52,365 nucleotides of DNA from Planktothrix agardhii NIES-204 (GTDB lineage Bacteria; Cyanobacteriota; Cyanobacteriia; Cyanobacteriales; Microcoleaceae): NCBI GenBank assembly GCA_003609755.1, contig AP017994.1, forward strand, positions 1 through 52,365, given 5' to 3'. How positions within the stretch are numbered: position 1 is the first letter of the stretch; every line of letters begins with the position of its first letter. The position numbers were made by a program, and so were the translations under genes. Positions 19,268 to 28,877 of the stretch are shown here, piece after piece. The notes beneath the pieces are model-generated. The model saw only the letters and a program-made list of their open reading frames with translations. It was not told where the DNA came from and did no database searches.

Positions 19268-19574
19268 TGAGTTAACGCCAACTCGGTTGGGTAAGATGGC
19301 GGGGTTGGGAGGTGCGATCGCACGTTGGGAAAAGTTTCGTTTTAATCCTCCTCCTTCTGGGGGCTGTGTTATGGTGAATCTCCTTGTCATCGGATTGAAT
19401 GGCAGTTTAAGACAACACAAGGATGCGATCGCCATTCCTTACGCTTGCTGTCAAAGTGTCCTAATTGTAAGGCGAGGTTTAAGATTCCGGCGTTGTGGGT
19501 GGATGGGTGGTGTCAACGGTGTTTTTTCACTTTCTCGGAGATGATATATTTTCAGAAGTCGATTGTTTAGATAA
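19260..19574 (+). pseudogene. Frame-broken small zinc-ribbon gene
   Basis: The reading from 19260 has EKFRFNPPPSGGC; a different frame from about 19367 continues with CHRIEWQFKTTQGCDRHSLR, then KCPNCKARFKIPALW and GWCQRC, ending at TAG 19572-19574. The two CxxC pairs form a convincing zinc ribbon, yet no single frame includes both halves. I read this as one small gene broken by a frameshift near 19365-19370. It overlaps the recombinase end by 8 bp. Sequencing error is an alternative. Confidence 0.45.
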
Positions 19575-19598
19575 TATTTTCAATAAAGATAAGTAACT

Positions 19599-22436
19599 TT
19601 ATGCTAGTTGCAATGTAGCTGTCTCCAAGATTAGCCTGATGTCAGATGGATTTCTTGAGACTGCACGTTGCCAATGACCAAAGCCACCATGCTGATTAAC
19701 AGCTTGAATCCACTGATCTAAAAATCCCCATTTGGCTTCATCTTGGCGAGTAGGTTGTCCTTTGATTTCCAGAATCAAGAAATTACCAGTTTTCAGTCGG
19801 ATAATGAAATCGGGGCGATATTTGCGAACAACTCCATCAAAAATATAAAGAATCTCAAATCCCAGGTGATCGTTTTTCACCCAAGCATCCACAATATGAT
19901 CGTTTCTTTCTCGATCAAGTTCATAAGCTTCGCTTGCTTCCCATGTGCTGTCAAAGACAGAACAGTTGATGTGAGATTTCCGAGTGTATTCACAAGGTTT
20001 ACCTGTATACCAAGGTCGCATATCACCTGTAGAGCGGATTGGATGAATAGGATCGAAAACAGGTTCAACTACTTCTGTATTCTCTAAATAAATAGCGTTC
20101 CAGATGTGTTGAACAACTTTTCTCATATTGAGGGTGAGAAGGATACGTCGCCGAATTTCGTCCCTATTAAATAATGGCGGAGTGATTTGAATTAAATCTG
20201 AATGTATAAATTCTTCAACTAGCCGGATCAGTTTGGCTAGTAAGTATTCTCGATTACCTTTCCAACCTGGTTTCATTTGGTCAAAAATATCTCTAGCTAC
20301 CTCAAAGGCAATTTTTTGCATCCGAAATTTATGACCTAACTCTTCTATGTCAATTGCTTTGATTTTAGTGACATCTGGTTTACCATCCACAATAGGAGCT
20401 AGTTCTGCTAGTGTGGTATTGTCAGAGGCATCTAATTCTAAAGGCTCAATCCGATTCGGATCGAGCTTTAGTTCTGGTTTATAAATGTAATCAATGCGGA
20501 CGATATTGGGAAATGTTATTTCAAAGTCCTGCTTTTCAGGATCGGGTTTAATTTCAGTTTTAGGGCTAGGGGGTGGTGGTGGAGTTCCTTCATCGGATTC
20601 ATGGGGAAGGAAAGTGAAGGGAACGCCAAAAATATTGACATATTCTGCTTCAAGTAAATTGGTTTTTGGGTTGATGTCGTAAGCGGTTCTCCGCAAACCT
20701 CTACCTACAACTTGTTCACAAAGAAGTTGACTGGTAAATGCTCGAATTCCCATAATATGCGTCACAGTTTTGGCATCCCACCCTTCAGACAGCATCCCAA
20801 CAGAAATAACATTTTGAATCTGTTCTCCAGGCTTCCCAACTTGACCAACTGTATCAACTGTTTTTCGTAAAAGTTCTGCTTGTTCTTTCTTTGAAAGTTT
20901 GCGAATAGGTTCATCCTCAGAGTTATCATCTTCGCTATTTTCTGCGGCTGTATCTTGTATTTCGGTGCTTTCTTCTTGGGATTCTGCCATTTTTAAAACA
21001 TTAGAATCAATGTGTAAAGTGCGTTCTGAGTTGCAGAGTTCTTCGATATGAATTTTGTGATGATCGAAAGCATATTTGATCCGAGCAGCAGTTTCAGTGC
21101 GGTTGGCAACAGAAATGATTACGGGTGGAACTTTATGCCCCGATTCTTTCCATGCTTTAGCAGTTTCCAGCCAATCTTTTCCTAGTAAGTAATAGCCGTT
21201 GTTAAGTAAATCAGGAAGAGATTCATTCGGTTTGGCTCTACGATTTACATCATCATAAACTTCTGGATCTCGATAAAGGTGGTAAAGGCGAGATTTATAA
21301 TCTTTTGTTAACTTACCATCATCACGAATCACCACGCGAGGGGTTTTAACTAAACCTGATTCAATAGCATCGTTTAAGCCAAAATCACTAACAATCCAAC
21401 CAAAGAGAGCTTCTTCTGAACTCTTTTTGCCAGAGGGGGCGAAGGGTGTAGCAGAAAAGTCAAAACAGGAGAGGATTTTTCTAGCTTGGTGAATGCGATC
21501 GAGTCCACCAATCCATTTAGTTGCCTCATCTAAATCTTCTTTACTGACACCTTTAACTTTGGATTCAGCAGCTATGCGCCATGCGTGGTGTGCTTCATCG
21601 TTGATCACAACAATATTGCTAGAGTTGGCAAGTTCACCTAAAACATCCCGTGCGTAAGCTTCGTTACTTTTTGCACCCCGCTTATCAACACTTTTCTTTT
21701 TGGCAATTTGCTCCTCAGTTTCCCAATTTAAGGCGTGCCAATTGCGAATTAAAACTTTACCTTGAAGGAGTTTATCGAACAAACCGAGAGGAACAATGTT
21801 AAAAATTTCGTAGTAGTTGTTTTCATCAGAGGGAATAAGAACTTGCAGGCGATTTTTAACCGTGAGTCCGGGAGCAACAACAAAAATAGCTTTAGAGAAG
21901 CGAGAGTCTTGAGGATAGGTAACTTTATTGATAATTTGCCATGCAATTAACATCGCCATGACGATAGTTTTACCCGAACCTGTTGCCATTTTGGAACAGA
22001 GGCGTTTAAAGTTTCCGCCGTCTGAAGGAATATCAATTCCAACCTTTTCAGATGGTGGAGATTCTGTTAGCCAGATTAAGGTTTCTATGGCTTCTAACTG
22101 GCAAAAAAACAAGGGAAAGTGACGTTCTTCGGAATTGTGCCAATGTTCTAGCAATCGCTTGGTAACGCCTGTAACGCCTGGGTGTCCTTCATTGCACCAA
22201 GCTTTAACGCGGGGACGAATTTGATTGACTAAAGGAATTTCGACAAATTTACCAGGATCGTCGAAGGTTTTAGAGCTTTCGGAGGCAATAATATAGCCTG
22301 CGGGTCGTCTTCCTTCTGCTAGACTGAATAAACGAGAGGTGCGATCGTAGTGCCAATATTGTTTTGGCTCCTCGTAGGGAGAATTGATGATCAGTTGATC
22401 GATAGCAGTTTTTGAATTCATGTGAACCTTGCTCAA
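19599..22436 (-). CDS. Type III-like restriction helicase-nuclease (Res, BPTD_3080-like)
   Basis: This restriction subunit is about 945 residues long. The SF2 helicase core has Walker A ATGSGKTIVMAMLIAW near residue 154, DEAH box NDEAHHAWR near 279, FDFSATPFAPSG near 325 and CEQVVGRGLRRTAYD near 576. The C-terminus has a PD-(D/E)XK-like segment, YRPDFIIRL...FLILEIKGQ, near 880-895. It would translocate on and cleave DNA lacking the partner methylation. The annotated start is a TTG overlapping the TGA of the PIN-like gene; an ATG at 22421 preceded by AGCAAGG is an attractive alternative giving a protein five residues shorter. It is the last of four genes in the operon. Confidence 0.85.
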   Translation of the reverse strand: MSKVHMNSKTAIDQLIINSPYEEPKQYWHYDRTSRLFSLAEGRRPAGYIIASESSKTFDDPGKFVEIPLVNQIRPRVKAWCNEGHPGVTGVTKRLLEHWHNSEERHFPLFFCQLEAIETLIWLTESPPSEKVGIDIPSDGGNFKRLCSKMATGSGKTIVMAMLIAWQIINKVTYPQDSRFSKAIFVVAPGLTVKNRLQVLIPSDENNYYEIFNIVPLGLFDKLLQGKVLIRNWHALNWETEEQIAKKKSVDKRGAKSNEAYARDVLGELANSSNIVVINDEAHHAWRIAAESKVKGVSKEDLDEATKWIGGLDRIHQARKILSCFDFSATPFAPSGKKSSEEALFGWIVSDFGLNDAIESGLVKTPRVVIRDDGKLTKDYKSRLYHLYRDPEVYDDVNRRAKPNESLPDLLNNGYYLLGKDWLETAKAWKESGHKVPPVIISVANRTETAARIKYAFDHHKIHIEELCNSERTLHIDSNVLKMAESQEESTEIQDTAAENSEDDNSEDEPIRKLSKKEQAELLRKTVDTVGQVGKPGEQIQNVISVGMLSEGWDAKTVTHIMGIRAFTSQLLCEQVVGRGLRRTAYDINPKTNLLEAEYVNIFGVPFTFLPHESDEGTPPPPPSPKTEIKPDPEKQDFEITFPNIVRIDYIYKPELKLDPNRIEPLELDASDNTTLAELAPIVDGKPDVTKIKAIDIEELGHKFRMQKIAFEVARDIFDQMKPGWKGNREYLLAKLIRLVEEFIHSDLIQITPPLFNRDEIRRRILLTLNMRKVVQHIWNAIYLENTEVVEPVFDPIHPIRSTGDMRPWYTGKPCEYTRKSHINCSVFDSTWEASEAYELDRERNDHIVDAWVKNDHLGFEILYIFDGVVRKYRPDFIIRLKTGNFLILEIKGQPTRQDEAKWGFLDQWIQAVNQHGGFGHWQRAVSRNPSDIRLILETATLQLA

Positions 22437-23131
22437 TCAGAATTTTTTCCAACAGGGTAAATATAGACTTGATGTGCTTGTACTGATGTGAGAATATCTG
22501 TTTCCTCATGGTTCAGGTGTTTTTTAATTGCTTTCTTAACTCGCTCCATCCTACTTAATCTAATTTGTTGACGCTTTTTATAACTATCATTGCCCTTGAT
22601 TTTGCTTTTAGATGTTTGAGAAGTTTTTTTCTTATTCTTATTTCTGGATGACGGATCTTCAGCAAGTGTATAGTCGCTATCATTAGTCACCAAATTACAT
22701 CGATTCATTGCTGCTATATGGACAAAAATACAATCTGTGGTTTCAGGTTTATCATCATCATTTAGAATGATGGTTTTGAGAATTTTGTCCAAAGATAGGT
22801 TAATCTCTGTATCAATAAAATGAGGATCGTGCAAAAGTATCCAATATCTTAAAATTAGAATTTCATCTCTTTCGTCACTTGAATTTTTTATTCGCTGGCC
22901 TAGTCTGTATTTATATTCCTCCTTTATTCTTTTTTGCTTATCCATACAAAGTTTATAGCCTTGACGTTGAAGAAATTTTAGCAGCTTGTTTATATGTTTT
23001 TCTTCAGTTTTAGTGTCTAAATCACCCAGAACAAGGTTTTTCTCGTCATAGAGGAGATGTTCAAATACATTAGTGTCAATCACAATAAGATAAAAATTAT
23101 TATCATCTGTTAATGGATCGGTGTCTATCAT
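22433..23131 (-). CDS. PIN-like nuclease domain protein inside the restriction-modification operon
   Basis: This 232-residue protein looks PIN-like: YLIVIDTNVFEHLLYDE (D18 region), an acidic KEEYKYR mid-segment, TTDCIFVHIAAMNRCNLVTN with NDSDY (about 131-157) near the usual last catalytic positions. The C-terminal third is strongly basic (NKNKKKTSQTSKSKIK and KKRQQIRLSRMERVKKAIKK), suited to nucleic acid binding. It lies 41 bp after the ATPase gene and overlaps the restriction gene start, so translation is probably coupled. It is not part of a standard type III system. The fold assignment is by motif only. Confidence 0.6.
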   Translation of the reverse strand: MIDTDPLTDDNNFYLIVIDTNVFEHLLYDEKNLVLGDLDTKTEEKHINKLLKFLQRQGYKLCMDKQKRIKEEYKYRLGQRIKNSSDERDEILILRYWILLHDPHFIDTEINLSLDKILKTIILNDDDKPETTDCIFVHIAAMNRCNLVTNDSDYTLAEDPSSRNKNKKKTSQTSKSKIKGNDSYKKRQQIRLSRMERVKKAIKKHLNHEETDILTSVQAHQVYIYPVGKNSD

Positions 23132-23172
23132 AATGAATTTTGGATATAGAAAAAATTATTTGATTTGTTTAT

Positions 23173-24528
23173 TTATAACTCTAGTGCCTCTATCACATCT
23201 GCACCAAAAAACTCCATTGGCAATCCTTTTTGTAAACTGCCATCAGGTTTGATATCTAAATTTTTGACTTTAACTGTTTCATCCTCAACATAAAAATATG
23301 CAACTGAAATATCCCCGCAACTCAAAGTACCATTATAAACCAACCGTCGGAGGCGAAGAATAATATTTGAGCTATGAGTTTCAATTAATGATGGGATTTG
23401 GCGATCATTCCACAAATCTGCAAAGAATGAACCCATTTCAAGTTGTGCTGTAGGATGAATTTGCGCTTCTGGTTGTTCAACAATCAAGAGTTGTCCTTTA
23501 TTGAGTAATGCACCCTGAACAAATATAGGAATACATTGACTAACACCAAAGCCAAAATCAGCTAAGTAAGCTTTTGCATTGGTTAATTTATTTTTTGCTG
23601 TAAATTCGGGAATAAAACCTTTTTTCGGAGGTTGAAACTGTACATCTTCAATATCAACGACTGATTCAATATGTTTCTTGACAAAAGCGAATCTTTTAAC
23701 CGCCTCCTCCGTTTCTTCTTTTAGTAGCCTTTGTAAATGAGGCATGACATATTCGCCTCTATGTCCCACATCATCAGGAGGCGGACTACCTAGAATAACA
23801 CTTCTCTCTGATTCTTCTCGGACTGGCGAGAGATGTCGCATAGATATGATGTCATGTCGTATGCCATCAAGATAAAGATTATCGAAAGCAGATTTAATAA
23901 TCTCTACAGGGTTATTGGGAAGTGGAAAGCTGAGAAATCTAGTTCGTCGAATGTTATTTTCCTCTTTTTTAAGAACTTTTTTACCTCCTATTTTACAGGT
24001 AACGTTATGTTGCGCTTTTGTACTTTTTCCGTAGGGGATACTTCCAAAAACACAAAATTCAGCCGTTAATTCCTCAACAGGTACAATTGAATCGGCTCTA
24101 AAGGTAGTTTCTGCCGTTATGGGATCTTCATCAACAAGAGTTGAAGATGTGGTTAATTCAATGTTTAAGTTTGTTATATCACCTTCTAAATTTTTGACAG
24201 GTTTACTTTGCTGTAATTGTTCTCTAATTTGTTGAATTTTTGGGTCAGGTAAATCATTAGTTTTAAGTTCTAAGGTAAATTGAAAACTGTTACTGCGGGA
24301 TAGAGAATTTTTCAAATCGCTGAATGTTCCAAGACTAACGTGCCGTCCTTCTGTAGCAAAAAAATCGCCCTCACTCGATTCAATGGTTTGCTGAAGCATT
24401 AGTAAAAATTTAATAAGCGTAGATTTTCCAGCACTATTCCGCCCGATTAAAATCGTTATCGGTCGGATGCGAACATCTATTTCTTCACGAAATGCTCGAA
24501 AATTCTTCAACTTGATTCGGGTCAACAT
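23173..24528 (-). CDS. AAA ATPase, DUF3696 / OLD-like family
   Basis: This 451-residue ABC-type ATPase resembles those in OLD and other anti-phage systems. It starts LTRIKLKNFRAFREEIDV, has Walker A GRNSAGKSTLIKFLLMLQ near residue 29, a long middle insertion, a FGVSQCIPIF signature-like stretch near 330, Walker B LLIVEQPEAQIHPTAQLEMG near 350 and the switch His in ETHSSNIILRLRR. The C-terminus (SLQKGLPMEFFGADVIEALEL) matches DUF3696. It lies 25 bp after the methylase gene and 41 bp before the PIN-like gene. A reasonable inference is that it senses phage or DNA and gates its PIN neighbour. Confidence 0.8.
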   Translation of the reverse strand: MLTRIKLKNFRAFREEIDVRIRPITILIGRNSAGKSTLIKFLLMLQQTIESSEGDFFATEGRHVSLGTFSDLKNSLSRSNSFQFTLELKTNDLPDPKIQQIREQLQQSKPVKNLEGDITNLNIELTTSSTLVDEDPITAETTFRADSIVPVEELTAEFCVFGSIPYGKSTKAQHNVTCKIGGKKVLKKEENNIRRTRFLSFPLPNNPVEIIKSAFDNLYLDGIRHDIISMRHLSPVREESERSVILGSPPPDDVGHRGEYVMPHLQRLLKEETEEAVKRFAFVKKHIESVVDIEDVQFQPPKKGFIPEFTAKNKLTNAKAYLADFGFGVSQCIPIFVQGALLNKGQLLIVEQPEAQIHPTAQLEMGSFFADLWNDRQIPSLIETHSSNIILRLRRLVYNGTLSCGDISVAYFYVEDETVKVKNLDIKPDGSLQKGLPMEFFGADVIEALEL

Positions 24529-24553
24529 ATATAACGTTTGCCTGGTTAATCTC

Positions 24554-27178
24554 CTAAGTTAATCGGATAATCTTTAAAGATTCGATCCCGCGATCGTCTA
24601 CAATTTTGACAGCAACGCGCTGATATTCACCAATTTCAAAGGGCAACGAGACAGTCCCTTGATAGGACTCGATTAAATCCTCGTCAATTTCGGCTTTGAG
24701 ATTGCGGGCTAGGCGTGACCAAGCATCTTTTTCTCCAGCCATCGGGAAGAAAACCTGACGGGGGAAAAGGCTTCTGCCGTCATAATCAGTATCGAGCATC
24801 CATACAGCAATTTTTTCGACACTGCCAGATTCGATGTTACCAGTTTTGGTGTTGTAGTAGTCGAACCCATAAACTTCTACTTCCCACTTGCCTGCATCTT
24901 CTCCTCTATTGATGCGACGAAGGGCAACATCTGGTTGACCCATAAGCCAGAAGCTATCATTACTAGCGCGTTTTTTCTTGAGGTCTTCTGTCTGCATATC
25001 CATGTTCATTTGTGCTTTCAGAAGGGTGACACCGGGCCAGTTGGTTTCGTCGATGTCTTTTGCAGCTTCAGGGTCAAATTGAAAGGCGGCAAAGATGATT
25101 AATTTGGGTTTTGGAACTAAAGTTTGCGCTTCTTCAAGGGCTTGGGTAACTTGGCGTTGTTCGAGGGGTGCGTGTTCTGGCCCGAAGGAAATGACAACTC
25201 GCATCGGTTTATCGTAAGTACCGCCCGCTTCTTTGACGCTATTAGCGCCTAAGTCGTTGGGTTTGGTTTCGGCATCGGCATGAAGCCAACGAGTACCCGG
25301 TAAAGGTTCGACTCGTGAAAAAAGAATGTATTGCCCATTTTTACCACGAATTCCGGTTTTTAGCAGTTCGTCACGCCATTCTGATTGCCGTAGAGTCTCC
25401 CCAGTACGGGCAATTGATTGGTCGGCAACGGGTATATTATTTGCTTCTGCCTCATCCAAGGGTTTTACAATTGGGGCGGGGACTGCTTCAACTGTAAATG
25501 GGCCTGTAACTCTGACTCTGGATTTGTCTAATAAAGGTTGGTCGTAGAGGGTTTCTTGGTCTGCATATTTATTAATAGCTTGTTCGATTTCTATGCGGTT
25601 CATGCCTTCCCGAATTTCTGGGTTATTGGCAATAGATTTAAGGGTGATGTGAGGGACTGTTTTGTATTTGAAACCACTGCCTACGCCTTCCTGGGAATTT
25701 GCTAATTGATAATAGTCAAAGGTGGCGGTCATTAACCTTTGTTTGGCTAGAGTTATTGCTACTCGCGAGGTATCGCAGGTTATCCATCTGCGTCCCCATT
25801 GTTCGGCTACGTAGGCAGTTGTGCCGCTACCGCAGGTGATGTCTAGAACTAAATCGCCTGGGTCAGTAGCCATTAGGATGCAGCGTTGTATGACTTTAGT
25901 CACAGTTTGAACGACATATAGCTGAGAATCGAGAAAGCTACCTGAACCTGTATCTGTCCAAACATTATTGAGTGGAATAACAGGATAATCGTCAATAAAA
26001 GAAACATATCTTAGGTTATCCCCAACAGCAAATATTCTATTTGCTTGTACAAGTCTATCTAAACCTTCTTTGCCCGTTGTCCAATGTCTATTAGCTGGTG
26101 GTGTGTATATTTTTTCCATAAATTTATATGGAATTGAAGTATTAGGGCTATATCCTTGTGAAGTCAAAGAAACAGATTGAAAAAGCCTAATATTATTTGG
26201 TAATTTATTAGAATTTTCGCTGTCATCCGAAGAAATTGTTTGCCTCTCATAATTATCGTCAAAGTAATATTTGAATGCTGTTGAATTACTGCTAGTATCC
26301 CGCTTAATAAAAAGCGAATTATACTTAAACTTAAGTTTTTCTTTCGCATATATAACAATATAATCGGAGACTGAAGAAAGAGTTTTTGTATCAAGGCTAC
26401 CAGTTTTTTTGAATGTAATAATGGAGCAAAAATTATTACTCCCCAAAATTTCATCCATTAATTCCCTAACATGATGCAAGTTTTCATCCGAAATCTGGAC
26501 AAAAACACTACCACTTTCCGACAATAATTCCCTCGCTAATAACAATCTATCTCTTAAATAAGTCAAATAAGAATGAATCCCCAACTCCCAAGTATCCCGA
26601 AATGCTTTAATCATTTCCGGTTCTTGAGTCAAATCCTCATCTTTGCCATCTTTGACATCCCGCTTATTGACAAAGGGCTGAAAATTAGAACCATATTTAA
26701 TCCCATAGGGCGGATCGAAATAAATCATCTGAACTTGTCCCGCCATTCCCTCTTTTTCTAATAGGGAATTCATCACTAAAAGCGAGTCCCCAGCTACTAA
26801 GCGGTTACTCCAATTATGCTTATGTTTATAAAATTCAATAGCTTGACGAATTGGCGGATTTTCCTCTGGTTGCTCAAATAAAGATAGCTGTACACCTTGA
26901 TTTGGGTTACGCTTCCGTACTGCTTCAATAATGCTGCGCGGATCGATGCGTTCATGAACGTGCAGCGAGACTGTTGGCACTTCAAAGCTAGTATGTTCTG
27001 CCTTACCTGCCCAAACTAACTGCGGGTCAAGGTGTGGATCGTAGCTATAATTTTTGCTATCTCCATCTGGATCGGTATCTGGCGTAACCAGTCCGATCGG
27101 TGGATTATTAACCCTTTGTTGGTTTTCGTGTTCGTATTGCGCGATCGCTCTTTGATCCGGTTTTTTTTGCCGAGCCAT
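24554..27178 (-). CDS. Adenine-N6 DNA methyltransferase (type III Mod-like)
   Basis: This 874-residue modification subunit has motif IV first, MIYFDPPYGIKYGSNFQPF near residue 154, and the SAM-binding motif LVLDITCGSGTTAYVAEQWG near 447. That is the order of beta-class methyltransferases typical of type III Mod proteins. The region between (about 230-400) is probably the target recognition domain. The C-terminal 300 residues, with ISFGPEHAPLEQRQ and long beta-rich stretches, are as expected for the BPTD_3080-associated Mod. It is the first of four co-directional genes ending in the restriction subunit. The recognition sequence cannot be deduced. Confidence 0.88.
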   Translation of the reverse strand: MARQKKPDQRAIAQYEHENQQRVNNPPIGLVTPDTDPDGDSKNYSYDPHLDPQLVWAGKAEHTSFEVPTVSLHVHERIDPRSIIEAVRKRNPNQGVQLSLFEQPEENPPIRQAIEFYKHKHNWSNRLVAGDSLLVMNSLLEKEGMAGQVQMIYFDPPYGIKYGSNFQPFVNKRDVKDGKDEDLTQEPEMIKAFRDTWELGIHSYLTYLRDRLLLARELLSESGSVFVQISDENLHHVRELMDEILGSNNFCSIITFKKTGSLDTKTLSSVSDYIVIYAKEKLKFKYNSLFIKRDTSSNSTAFKYYFDDNYERQTISSDDSENSNKLPNNIRLFQSVSLTSQGYSPNTSIPYKFMEKIYTPPANRHWTTGKEGLDRLVQANRIFAVGDNLRYVSFIDDYPVIPLNNVWTDTGSGSFLDSQLYVVQTVTKVIQRCILMATDPGDLVLDITCGSGTTAYVAEQWGRRWITCDTSRVAITLAKQRLMTATFDYYQLANSQEGVGSGFKYKTVPHITLKSIANNPEIREGMNRIEIEQAINKYADQETLYDQPLLDKSRVRVTGPFTVEAVPAPIVKPLDEAEANNIPVADQSIARTGETLRQSEWRDELLKTGIRGKNGQYILFSRVEPLPGTRWLHADAETKPNDLGANSVKEAGGTYDKPMRVVISFGPEHAPLEQRQVTQALEEAQTLVPKPKLIIFAAFQFDPEAAKDIDETNWPGVTLLKAQMNMDMQTEDLKKKRASNDSFWLMGQPDVALRRINRGEDAGKWEVEVYGFDYYNTKTGNIESGSVEKIAVWMLDTDYDGRSLFPRQVFFPMAGEKDAWSRLARNLKAEIDEDLIESYQGTVSLPFEIGEYQRVAVKIVDDRGIESLKIIRLT

Positions 27179-27261
27179 GCGACTTCCTCCAGCCTCAAAG
27201 CCTTCACTTTACAATTTATTCAACCCTTTGCCAAATTTGTTGGATGTTTTTTATGATTTCT

Positions 27262-27462
27262 CTAGCCTGCTAATATCTTTGCTACCCGCAGATGAATTAC
27301 ATCTAACCACACCGGAATCACAGGCTGACCCGATTTCAAGGAAGCGATCGCCTTTTCCAAATCAAAGTCTACCAGTTGAAGCGATCGCTCTTGCTGATTC
27401 CACCACAACATAAACCGCTCTTGCGAACTTGGATTTGTAAACTCTGGCTGCTTCTCCTCCAA
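27262..27462 (-). CDS. Small hypothetical protein upstream of the methylase
   Basis: This 66-residue open frame, MEEKQPEFTNPSSQERFMLW..., is rich in aromatic and acidic residues. It sits 83 bp upstream of the methylase gene in the same direction, and diverges from the DNA-binding gene at 27531. No family is recognised. Two GCGATCGC sites fall inside it. It could be the first gene of the restriction operon or a chance frame in a divergent promoter region. Confidence 0.4.
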   Translation of the reverse strand: MEEKQPEFTNPSSQERFMLWWNQQERSLQLVDFDLEKAIASLKSGQPVIPVWLDVIHLRVAKILAG

Positions 27463-27473
27463 ACTCTATCACT

Positions 27474-27530
27474 TGGTAGACAGGTGTAAACTAACTGGTA
27501 GACACTGTAAATTTACACCCAAGTAGACAC
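27474..27530. promoter_or_regulatory. Operator-like repeats upstream of the 27531 regulator
   Basis: TGGTAGACA occurs at 27475 and 27497, AAGTAGACAC at 27521-27530 abuts the start codon, and TGTAAATTTACA is a perfect 12-base palindrome at 27506-27517. GTAGACA-type boxes recur inside the gene near 27765-27830. This is a probable operator for the adjacent DNA-binding protein. Confidence 0.6.
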
Positions 27531-28073
27531 ATGAAAATTAAGGAACTACAGGAACGCTACGGGCTGAAAACACGGCAATCTATCTATGATTGGATTAAAG
27601 CTGCAAAGATTACACTACCTAAAGATGAGCGGGGTCACGCCTACGCTACACCGGAACAAATTGAAGTTTTAGACCAACTGGTAGAACATCTAAAACAAGG
27701 GGGGACGTTAGGCAGCTTTACCCCTGTGTCTAGTCCTGAAATTTACACCACGGCAGACAGTCAGATAGACACCTCTGAACCCTCTACTGTCTACCAGATA
27801 GTAGACACTGTAAATTCAGAGATAGACACCCCGATGGTCATGTTAGAGCGTTTGGTGGGTGTTATCGTCTCCAACATTCAACCCCGTTCCCCCTTGTGGT
27901 TTCATGATGAACTGGAGAAAGCGGCTAAACAAGGTTGGATTCTATCTACCAGTGAGGTTGAGGCGTTAATTGGGGTAAAACCCAAAGGAGATATATTCCA
28001 CCGGGGCGGGTGGGAGTTTGTTAGAGCGGGTAAGATTGGCAATCAAGGAGCTTGGAAGGTCAACAAATTATGA
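27531..28073 (+). CDS. MerR-like helix-turn-helix DNA-binding protein
   Basis: This 180-residue protein has an N-terminal winged-helix reading (IKELQERYGLKTRQSIYDWI, residues about 3-22, and GHAYATPEQIEVLDQLVEHL, about 35-54), as in MerR-type or plasmid accessory regulators. A low-complexity Thr/Ser/Asp linker follows (about 80-105). The C-terminal half (SPLWFHDELEKAAKQGWILS) is seen in cyanobacterial proteins of unknown role. It has GTAGACA/TGTAAA repeats directly upstream and within its own coding sequence, so it probably regulates itself. Its stop overlaps the ATG of the thermonuclease gene (ATGA), implying co-expression. Confidence 0.6.
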   Translation: MKIKELQERYGLKTRQSIYDWIKAAKITLPKDERGHAYATPEQIEVLDQLVEHLKQGGTLGSFTPVSSPEIYTTADSQIDTSEPSTVYQIVDTVNSEIDTPMVMLERLVGVIVSNIQPRSPLWFHDELEKAAKQGWILSTSEVEALIGVKPKGDIFHRGGWEFVRAGKIGNQGAWKVNKL

Positions 28074-28855
28074 AATTATTTATAGGTTTAGTTTCCTCAT
28101 TATTGTTATTATTTTTGGTTCCCAATGTCGCATTAGCCCAAATAGATAACCAAATTTTAGGAACAGTTGTTAGTGTTGGGGATGGTGACACGATTCGAGT
28201 TAACGTTAATAACAAATCAGTTACAATTCGACTGGGTTGTATTGATTCTCCTGAGATGAAACGAACCCCTTGGGGGGAACAATCACGGCAAAGGTTACAG
28301 ACGCTTTTACCTGTAGGAATTCAAGTTGATATTAGAAAGATTGACACTGATAAATATGGCAGAACTGTTGGGGAAGTGGTGACAAGTAACACCGGGAGAA
28401 ACATTAATTTAGAAATGGTTTCAGAAGGTCAAGCTGTTGTTTACACTCAATATTTAAGCGGTTGTTCTGCTAATAAGAATGAATACCTGAACGCTGAAGC
28501 TAAAGCCAAACAGCAACGATTAGGGTATTGGAATCAGTCAAACCCTGTTATGCCTTGGGATTATCGGAGGGAGACAAGGAACGGAGGAAACGTTAATGCT
28601 AATCCCCAGTCAGGTTTACCCAGTTGCACCCAGTCAGATTGCAATTGTCCTGACTTCAAAACCCAAGCTGAAGCCCAACGAGTTTTAGAAGCGTTAGAGC
28701 GTAAATCTTATGAACGTTCAAATAATGATGTTTACGCATCAATTAATAAAGATATAAAATTCAAAATAATTGCATTATGGGAGCGTGACCCTACAACATC
28801 CGGTGAAAGAATCCGGTGGATTGTTCCCAAAGGTTCTGATGCTATTTATGAATAA
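28070..28855 (+). CDS. Secreted thermonuclease (SNase-like)
   Basis: The ATG at 28070 overlaps the preceding stop (ATGA) and gives a classical signal peptide (KLFIGLVSSLLLLFLVPNVA followed by LAQ), so I prefer it to the upstream TTG. The mature protein is a staphylococcal nuclease-type domain: VVSVGDGDTIRVN, IRLGCIDSPEMKRTPWGEQS with the active-site Asp/Arg, VDIRKIDTDKYGRTVGEVV and LEMVSEGQAVVYTQYLSGC. The last 80 residues carry a Cys-rich segment (SCTQSDCNCPDF) found in cyanobacterial versions. It would degrade nucleic acid outside the cytoplasm, in the periplasm or medium. The active-site Asp and Arg residues are visible. Confidence 0.88.
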   Translation: MKLFIGLVSSLLLLFLVPNVALAQIDNQILGTVVSVGDGDTIRVNVNNKSVTIRLGCIDSPEMKRTPWGEQSRQRLQTLLPVGIQVDIRKIDTDKYGRTVGEVVTSNTGRNINLEMVSEGQAVVYTQYLSGCSANKNEYLNAEAKAKQQRLGYWNQSNPVMPWDYRRETRNGGNVNANPQSGLPSCTQSDCNCPDFKTQAEAQRVLEALERKSYERSNNDVYASINKDIKFKIIALWERDPTTSGERIRWIVPKGSDAIYE

Positions 28856-28877
28856 TTTTTCTCTCTTGCCTATAGAG

